A DNA stretch of 14,972 nt from Planctomycetota bacterium (GTDB lineage Bacteria; Planctomycetota; Planctomycetia; Pirellulales; Pirellulaceae): positions 1 to 14,972 of the forward strand of contig JAHWKS010000024.1 of assembly GCA_019347795.1 (NCBI GenBank), in the 5' to 3' direction. The notes under the pieces were generated by a model. The model was given only the letters and a program-made list of their open reading frames with translations. It was not told where the DNA came from and made no database searches. Position numbers and translations under genes: made by a program. This document shows, piece after piece, positions 7,008 through 12,186 of the stretch (position 1 is the first letter of the stretch; each line of letters starts with the position of its first letter).

Positions 7008-8417
7008 TTAACCGCCGATCGCGTCCAGCTTCTCGTCGCTGAGGTAGCCGTAGCGGTTGACCCAGAAGCCGTGGGGGCCGGCTTGGCGGGCCAGGGCGAG
7101 GCGGCGGCCGAAATCGTCGAGCGGGCCGTAGGCGTGGACGAGCGTGTGGACCGGCGTGGCGCCGGCGCCGGCCTGCGCCTGACGGATCTTGCGAAGCTGC
7201 GGCTCGCGGCCTACCGGGAACGGCTGGTCGGGGCTCGGATAGCGGTAGGCGTCGAGGTTGCGAAGTCCCTCGTCGTCGGCGATGTCGAGCAGTCGCACCA
7301 GCGCTCGCGTCAGCAAAGGCTCCGAGAGGTTCGGATTCGCCTCCAGCAGTTGCCGGCCGTAGAGCCGCAGCATCATTGCCCAGTGCATGCCATAGAGCTT
7401 GACCGCGACCGAGGCGCAGTGTCGTGAGACGCGGGCGAAGTCGAAGCCCGAGACGATCGACCAGGGAGGCGGAAAGGCGTTGGCCGAAAGCTCCTTCTTC
7501 CGGCCGCCGGCTTCGTCCATCGCGCGGCGGAATGAGGCGACCAACTCCTCCGCCAACGTCGCCTTGAAGTGCAGCAAGGCCGCCACGCCGCGGTAGTCGG
7601 CAAACAGCCGCATCAGCAAAAACTCTCGCTCGGCATCGGACGAGAGCCAACGGCGGAGCGCATCGTCCGTGAGTTCGCCGTGCAAAATGCAATACAGCGA
7701 CTCCGCATCGCGGCGCATCGCTTCGAAGTCGTACCTGAGCCGCTCGGCGGCAGCGCGGGCGTGATCGCTGAAGTCGAAGAACGCCTCATCGAGCAAGTAC
7801 GGCGGATACTCCGGCCAGTCGAACCGCAGCCCATCGATATTCGGATACGCCCGCAGCAGGTCGCGAATAAGCGCCTCCTGATACGCCACGACGTGCGGAC
7901 TGGCGAGGCTGGCGTTGTTCGAGACGCGCCGCGCGGGAATGCGGCCGTCGAACATCCGCGGCTTGTCATCCTCCTCCGCGCCGCCGAACTGCACGCGATA
8001 TCCGGGCGGAATCGCCGCCATCACCTGGAAGTAAACCTTTAAGCCGCGGCCGTGGGCGGCATCGAGGAAGTCATGGATGAGACGCTCGTGCCGACGGGTC
8101 AATTCGCTCGGCGGCGGCGGCTGATAGCGGAGGCCGCGATAAAGCGAAACATCCGGCGCGAAGCTCGGGGCCGTCGCGACCCACAGCTCGCGCCTTCCCC
8201 ACAACGGCCGCTCCAGAAGCCGCACGGCGCCCTCGCCAGCGTCGATGGGCGGCTCACGTCCGCCGGTCTGCTCATCCGCCGGCGCCATCAGGTAAGGCGA
8301 AGTCGCCACGGCCGTCGCCTTCGCCCGGCCGACGAGGTTCTGGAGCACCCCCTCGATCGACTCGCTCTGGATGTACTCGGGAAGCACCGTGACGCCGACC
8401 AGCGGTTGCTCCGTCAT
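7008..8417 (-). CDS. Putative TIM-barrel glycoside hydrolase-like protein
   Basis: The chosen ATG at 8417 gives 469 residues; a TTG nine bases upstream is less likely. There is no signal peptide or membrane segment, so it appears cytosolic. The pattern is of a (beta/alpha)8 barrel: VGVTVLPEYIQ as the first strand, a long helix with HERLIHDFLDAAHGRGLKVYFQVMA split around residues 110-133, then strand GLRFDWPEYPPY (196-207). This last motif, in which an aspartate follows the strand, is typical of uncharacterised bacterial glycosidase-like proteins that handle an internal Asp at this position. Later stretches include WSIVSGFDFARVSRHC and VKLYGMHWAMM, with conserved aromatic residues that could line a sugar site. 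It starts 27 bases after the lipoprotein stop, so the two are probably one transcript. The exact glycoside hydrolase family and substrate are not recognised, and non-enzymatic barrels are possible. Confidence 0.6.
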   Translation of the reverse strand: MTEQPLVGVTVLPEYIQSESIEGVLQNLVGRAKATAVATSPYLMAPADEQTGGREPPIDAGEGAVRLLERPLWGRRELWVATAPSFAPDVSLYRGLRYQPPPPSELTRRHERLIHDFLDAAHGRGLKVYFQVMAAIPPGYRVQFGGAEEDDKPRMFDGRIPARRVSNNASLASPHVVAYQEALIRDLLRAYPNIDGLRFDWPEYPPYLLDEAFFDFSDHARAAAERLRYDFEAMRRDAESLYCILHGELTDDALRRWLSSDAEREFLLMRLFADYRGVAALLHFKATLAEELVASFRRAMDEAGGRKKELSANAFPPPWSIVSGFDFARVSRHCASVAVKLYGMHWAMMLRLYGRQLLEANPNLSEPLLTRALVRLLDIADDEGLRNLDAYRYPSPDQPFPVGREPQLRKIRQAQAGAGATPVHTLVHAYGPLDDFGRRLALARQAGPHGFWVNRYGYLSDEKLDAIGG

Positions 8418-8444
8418 CGCACGCAAGTCCCGAGTGTGGAAGCG

Positions 8445-9575
8445 CTATTGGGTACTCGCGGTGCGAGGCGTCAGGTCGTACGAGCGGGGACCGAAGAGCC
8501 GCTCGCGATAGAGCACCAGCCCGTGAGCCGAATGATACAGTCCGCCGCACTCCAGCGGATAATCCTGGGTGGCCTTAAACATCTCGCAGAGACGCTGGGC
8601 CGACCGCTGCACCCACGGCTCGCGCACTTCTTCATCGGTGAGGGAGTACATCAGGAACTCCAGCGTGTGACCGGTGGTGCTGAGAGCGCTCGCCAGATCT
8701 GCTGACGTTCCCGGACGGAGGAAGTAGTTGGACGAGAATGAGCCATCCGGGTTCTGGTGCTTGCGGGCGGTGTCGATGGCGCCCTTGATGAAATCGTCGG
8801 CCACCTTCCAACCGCCGGTGATCGGCCGACCTTCGGCCAGGCGATGATTGAGCGCCATTGTCAGCCCCGTGAGCCGGTGCGAGCCGCCGCAGGCCGCGCC
8901 GTCGAAGCCGTTCTCGACTTCGATCCGCACCAGGTCTTCGATGCTCCACTGCTTCTCATCCGATGCGATCCAGGTGTGATCGGTGGGGCGGTAGGCGGTG
9001 AGCGCCATCAGCGTCCAACTGTACTCGCGGGTCGGATTGCGCGGCACGTCCCATTCGATTTGCGCGACGTAATCAGTAATGGTAAACTCCCGGCCGTTCA
9101 CGCGGATGACCTGGTCCGCCGGCAGGCCGCACTGCGAGAGATAGCCGAGCCACTGATCGTAGTGACCTTGGCCTTCCTTTGAGCCGGGCATGACGATCGC
9201 CCGCAGCCCGGGGCGGCCGGTGGAGGAAAGCACCTCGCCCGCCTCCATCTCCCAACCTTTGAGCCTACCGCCGTCGAGCAGGTATTGCACCGCGTAGACG
9301 TTTTCGCCGTTGTGGCGGATTTGGAACTCGTTCTCGTAGGCCACGATCCCGTGCAAGATTTGCCAGGCCGCGTGGTCCTGCGTGTTGAGGCGGCGGTTCT
9401 CGTGATTGAAGTCGAGCACCGCGTCGAGTTCCGCTTGCAGCTTCTCGGGGGGCAAGAGCGGCATCGAGGATGCGGCCGACGCGGGCTGCCCGCCTTCCTT
9501 GCAGCCGGCGGACGCCAACGCCAGGATCGGCAGAATCAGAGCGAGCGTCGCCCGGAGGGGGAGGTGCTGGGACAT
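8445..9575 (-). CDS. Lipoprotein with alpha/alpha-toroid-like repeats, planctomycete type
   Basis: The product has 376 residues. The start has a hydrophobic segment and a lipobox-like ASAGC with the acylated Cys at 25, so it is likely anchored to a membrane; the -3 residue is Ser rather than the usual Leu. The mature part has short helical repeats with glycine turns: AAWQILHGIVAY (69-80), YDQWLGYLSQCGLPADQ (139-155), ACGGSHRLTGLTMAL (228-242), QNPDGSFSSNYF (274-285) and TGHTLEFLMYSL (301-312). The QxxDGSF pattern is that of terpene-cyclase/prenyltransferase-like alpha/alpha toroids. Similar planctomycete proteins are often labelled ADP-ribosylation factor-directed GTPase activating protein, a name I consider an annotation artefact. 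No catalytic site can be assigned. It is followed closely by the glycosidase-like gene, suggesting joint action on an extracellular glycan or related substrate, which is speculation. Confidence 0.65.
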   Translation of the reverse strand: MSQHLPLRATLALILPILALASAGCKEGGQPASAASSMPLLPPEKLQAELDAVLDFNHENRRLNTQDHAAWQILHGIVAYENEFQIRHNGENVYAVQYLLDGGRLKGWEMEAGEVLSSTGRPGLRAIVMPGSKEGQGHYDQWLGYLSQCGLPADQVIRVNGREFTITDYVAQIEWDVPRNPTREYSWTLMALTAYRPTDHTWIASDEKQWSIEDLVRIEVENGFDGAACGGSHRLTGLTMALNHRLAEGRPITGGWKVADDFIKGAIDTARKHQNPDGSFSSNYFLRPGTSADLASALSTTGHTLEFLMYSLTDEEVREPWVQRSAQRLCEMFKATQDYPLECGGLYHSAHGLVLYRERLFGPRSYDLTPRTASTQ

Positions 9576-9720
9576 ACTTCACTTTCGCGGCTGGGGAAAG
9601 CCGGCAGGAGGGAGAGTACGGGAAACCATCCTTCAAGATAGCTTAGGACACACAGGAAGATTGGGCAACTCCTGCAAAACTATATGTCCGGGAATCGACG
9701 GTTCTTGGCAAGCCAGGCGG

Positions 9721-12180
9721 CTACAAGGTTCGCGGCGTAGTTGCGCCGGCGGCCGATTGGCGGCGGGCCCGGTCGATGGCGGAGAATTCGCTGTCCATGG
9801 CGATGTGGGCCTGTTGCGCCTCGCGGCAGAGCTCGATCAGGTCGTGCATCCCCTGCACGAGGCAGTTCAAGTCCGGCTCCGATTCGCTCAAGCGGCGAAG
9901 TCCGGCGGCGGCCGAGACAATTTGCTCGGCGCCTCCCTTGGCGGCGGTCGCCTCCAGATGCGCCGCCAGCGCCCGGACCGACGCGAGATCCTGCGCGTCC
10001 AAGGCCCGCGCCAGTTCCTCCGTCTGCAGACCGAGGCTGAGGGCCAGCTCGCGCGACACCGCGCTTCGTTGCGGCCGCCCCTTGTCGCCGCGCTGCTCGA
10101 CGATCTGAATGAATCGCTCGACGAGCTCCGGGTCGAACTGCTTGCCCGCCGCGCGCCGCAGCTCGGCGAAGGTCTCCTCGGGCGAGCGGCCTTTGCGGTA
10201 CACGCGGTCGGAAACCATCGCGTCGTAGGCGTCGGCGATGCTCACCAGCCGGGCGCCCAGCGGGAGGTCCGTCCCGCGCGGCGCCTGCGGCATGCTTGGA
10301 TCGCCGCCGAACGTCGCGTGGCGCCCTCGGATGATGTTCACCAGGTCGCTCACCGGGAATGAGGCGGCGATGATCTCCACTCCAATCCGCGAGTGCAGGT
10401 CCATGATCTTCCACTCCTCGCGGGTCAGCGGGCCGGGCTTGAGCAGGATCGCGTCGGGCACGCCGATCTTGCCGATATCGTGCAACAGCGCCGCCACCTC
10501 CACCGTATAGATCTCGCCCGCCGTCATCATCCCGCGAGCCGTCGCGACGCACAGCTCAGCCACGCGGGCGCCATGGGCGGCCGTCTCCGGATCGCGATAC
10601 GCCAAGGCCGAGAGGAGCGCGGAAACCGCATGGTAGGGAATCTGCGACTGGTGGGCCGGCTCAGCCTCCGGCCGCTCGCGAGCGAGCTTGGACTCATCCA
10701 CCTCCAGATCGGGCGGCACGTCGTCGAAACGGACTACCTGGTTGCGGCCGTTCCGTTTGGCGGCGTAGAGGCATTTGTCGGCCTGGTCCAGCACCTCCTG
10801 CGGATCGGCGGCGCCGAGGCGGATCGAAGACGCGCCCATGCTCGCGGTGATCGAGAGCACCTCGAAGTCCAGCTCCGAGAGCCCGATCCGCAATCGCTCG
10901 GCCGCGGCGAAGGCGTCGTCCAGCGTGACGCCCGGCATCACGATGCAGAACTCCTCGCCGCCGTACCGGCACACCAGGTCCTCGGGCCTCACCGAGTCGA
11001 GCAGCAGGCATGCGGTGCGGCGCAGGACCTCGTCGCCCATGGCGTGGCCGTGGTTGTCGTTGATCGGCTTAAAGTAGTCGATGTCGACCATCAGGCAGCA
11101 CAAATCGCCCTGCGTGTTGCGGGCGGTCTTCCACACCCGGCCGAACTGCTCGAAGAACGAGCGGCGGTTGAGGCAGCCGGTGAGCGAGTCCCGGGTGGCA
11201 AGGAACTGAAGCTGCTTGTTCTGCTCCTCGATCTCGCTGCGGGACTGCTGGAGGGCTTCGAGCATTTCCATCAGCTCGACTTTCTTGCGCTCCAGCGTGG
11301 TGATGTCGTCGAAGCTGGCGAAGACGCCGCGGTTGCGGCCCTGGTGGTCGAGAATCGGCGTGGTGTTGACTTTGAACGTGCGAGGCTCGCGGTCGCCGAG
11401 GTCGAGCGTCATCGCCAGTCCCATGTGGCGGGCGTTCCTCTCGAGGGTGTCTTCCCAAGGCCGCGCGAGCGATTGATCCTCGCTGCGGAGCGGCAGCTCG
11501 TCCGCGCGGCGCCCTTCCAGCACGGTCGATTCCACGCCGAGGTTGGCGGCCATCGTCTCGTTGGCCAGCACAATCCGGCCTTGATCGTCCAGCACGAGCA
11601 GGCCTTCGGCGAAGGTGTCGAGAACCGCCCGCACCCGGTCGGGCACGACCTTCGAGGGATCGAGCTGGGCCAGCGTCTTGCCCAGGTAGAGCATGAACGC
11701 CAGACCGTTCATCGCCACCACGAAGGTCACGAACCGGCACCAGGGGGAGGCGAGGTAGCCCCAGAATCCCGTCATATTGAGCGGCTCGAAGGCGACTTCG
11801 ATCTTCCCCCAGTCGGCGCCGCCGGCGAAGATCGGCACGTACATGTGCGAATCGTCGGTGCGGGACGTGCCGCCCCAGTGAAGGGAGTGCGGGCCGATCT
11901 CCACGAGCGTCGCGCCGTTTTGCCGGCGGAGGGCGATGGAGCGGATTTCGCCGTTGCGGCGCGCCACCTCTTCCAGCCCCGCCTGAATGCTTCGCACGTC
12001 GTTCTTTTGCGCCAGCAGCGAGCAGTTAATCGCCAGCGTCTCGCAGAGGGCCACTCGCCGCCGCACCGTGTCGGCCCGGAGGTCGGGGAACAATCCCAAC
12101 GCTCCGGCACTCAACAGCGCGCTGGCGGAGAGGAGCGCCAGAAAAAGAGCGATGCGGATCGAGATGCGGATGCGGCTCAT
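9721..12180 (-). CDS. Membrane-bound PAS-GGDEF-HD-GYP c-di-GMP enzyme with Hpt-like C-terminus
   Basis: This is an 819-residue signalling protein. Order: transmembrane helix (8-30); extracytoplasmic sensor of about 115 residues; second helix (147-167); PAS domain (about 183-295, ending GVFASFDDITTLERKK); coiled coil (296-328); GGDEF domain (330-485) with DSLTGCLNRR, Asp-containing MVDIDYFK, active-site YGGEEF (406-411) and an intact I-site RPED (398-401) five residues before it; HD-GYP domain (about 515-695) with His567-Asp568 in LLHDIGKIG. The segment that should read HHERxDGxGYP is RHATFGGDPSMP (620-631), so the GYP half is altered. Residues 705-800 resemble a histidine phosphotransfer bundle around His741 (AAHLEATAAKGGA). 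It would both make c-di-GMP (active motif, product inhibition) and perhaps degrade it. The start lies six bases after the stop of the cadherin-type gene, implying co-transcription and co-regulation. Confidence 0.93.
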   Translation of the reverse strand: MSRIRISIRIALFLALLSASALLSAGALGLFPDLRADTVRRRVALCETLAINCSLLAQKNDVRSIQAGLEEVARRNGEIRSIALRRQNGATLVEIGPHSLHWGGTSRTDDSHMYVPIFAGGADWGKIEVAFEPLNMTGFWGYLASPWCRFVTFVVAMNGLAFMLYLGKTLAQLDPSKVVPDRVRAVLDTFAEGLLVLDDQGRIVLANETMAANLGVESTVLEGRRADELPLRSEDQSLARPWEDTLERNARHMGLAMTLDLGDREPRTFKVNTTPILDHQGRNRGVFASFDDITTLERKKVELMEMLEALQQSRSEIEEQNKQLQFLATRDSLTGCLNRRSFFEQFGRVWKTARNTQGDLCCLMVDIDYFKPINDNHGHAMGDEVLRRTACLLLDSVRPEDLVCRYGGEEFCIVMPGVTLDDAFAAAERLRIGLSELDFEVLSITASMGASSIRLGAADPQEVLDQADKCLYAAKRNGRNQVVRFDDVPPDLEVDESKLARERPEAEPAHQSQIPYHAVSALLSALAYRDPETAAHGARVAELCVATARGMMTAGEIYTVEVAALLHDIGKIGVPDAILLKPGPLTREEWKIMDLHSRIGVEIIAASFPVSDLVNIIRGRHATFGGDPSMPQAPRGTDLPLGARLVSIADAYDAMVSDRVYRKGRSPEETFAELRRAAGKQFDPELVERFIQIVEQRGDKGRPQRSAVSRELALSLGLQTEELARALDAQDLASVRALAAHLEATAAKGGAEQIVSAAAGLRRLSESEPDLNCLVQGMHDLIELCREAQQAHIAMDSEFSAIDRARRQSAAGATTPRTL

Positions 12181-12186
12181 AGGGAG

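Noticed and set aside
6904..7692. Minus-strand open frame ending inside the CitG-family gene
   Set aside because: The frame overlaps most of the glycosidase-like gene in another register and is Arg/Pro-rich. The last 20 codons look fairly natural, but that is too little to support a gene.
9576..9720. Promoter or terminator in the 145-base gap between the c-di-GMP enzyme and the lipoprotein gene
   Set aside because: I found no stem with a T run and no paired -35/-10 elements on the minus strand. The gap is somewhat less GC-rich than its surroundings, so an unseen promoter is possible, but nothing specific can be supported.
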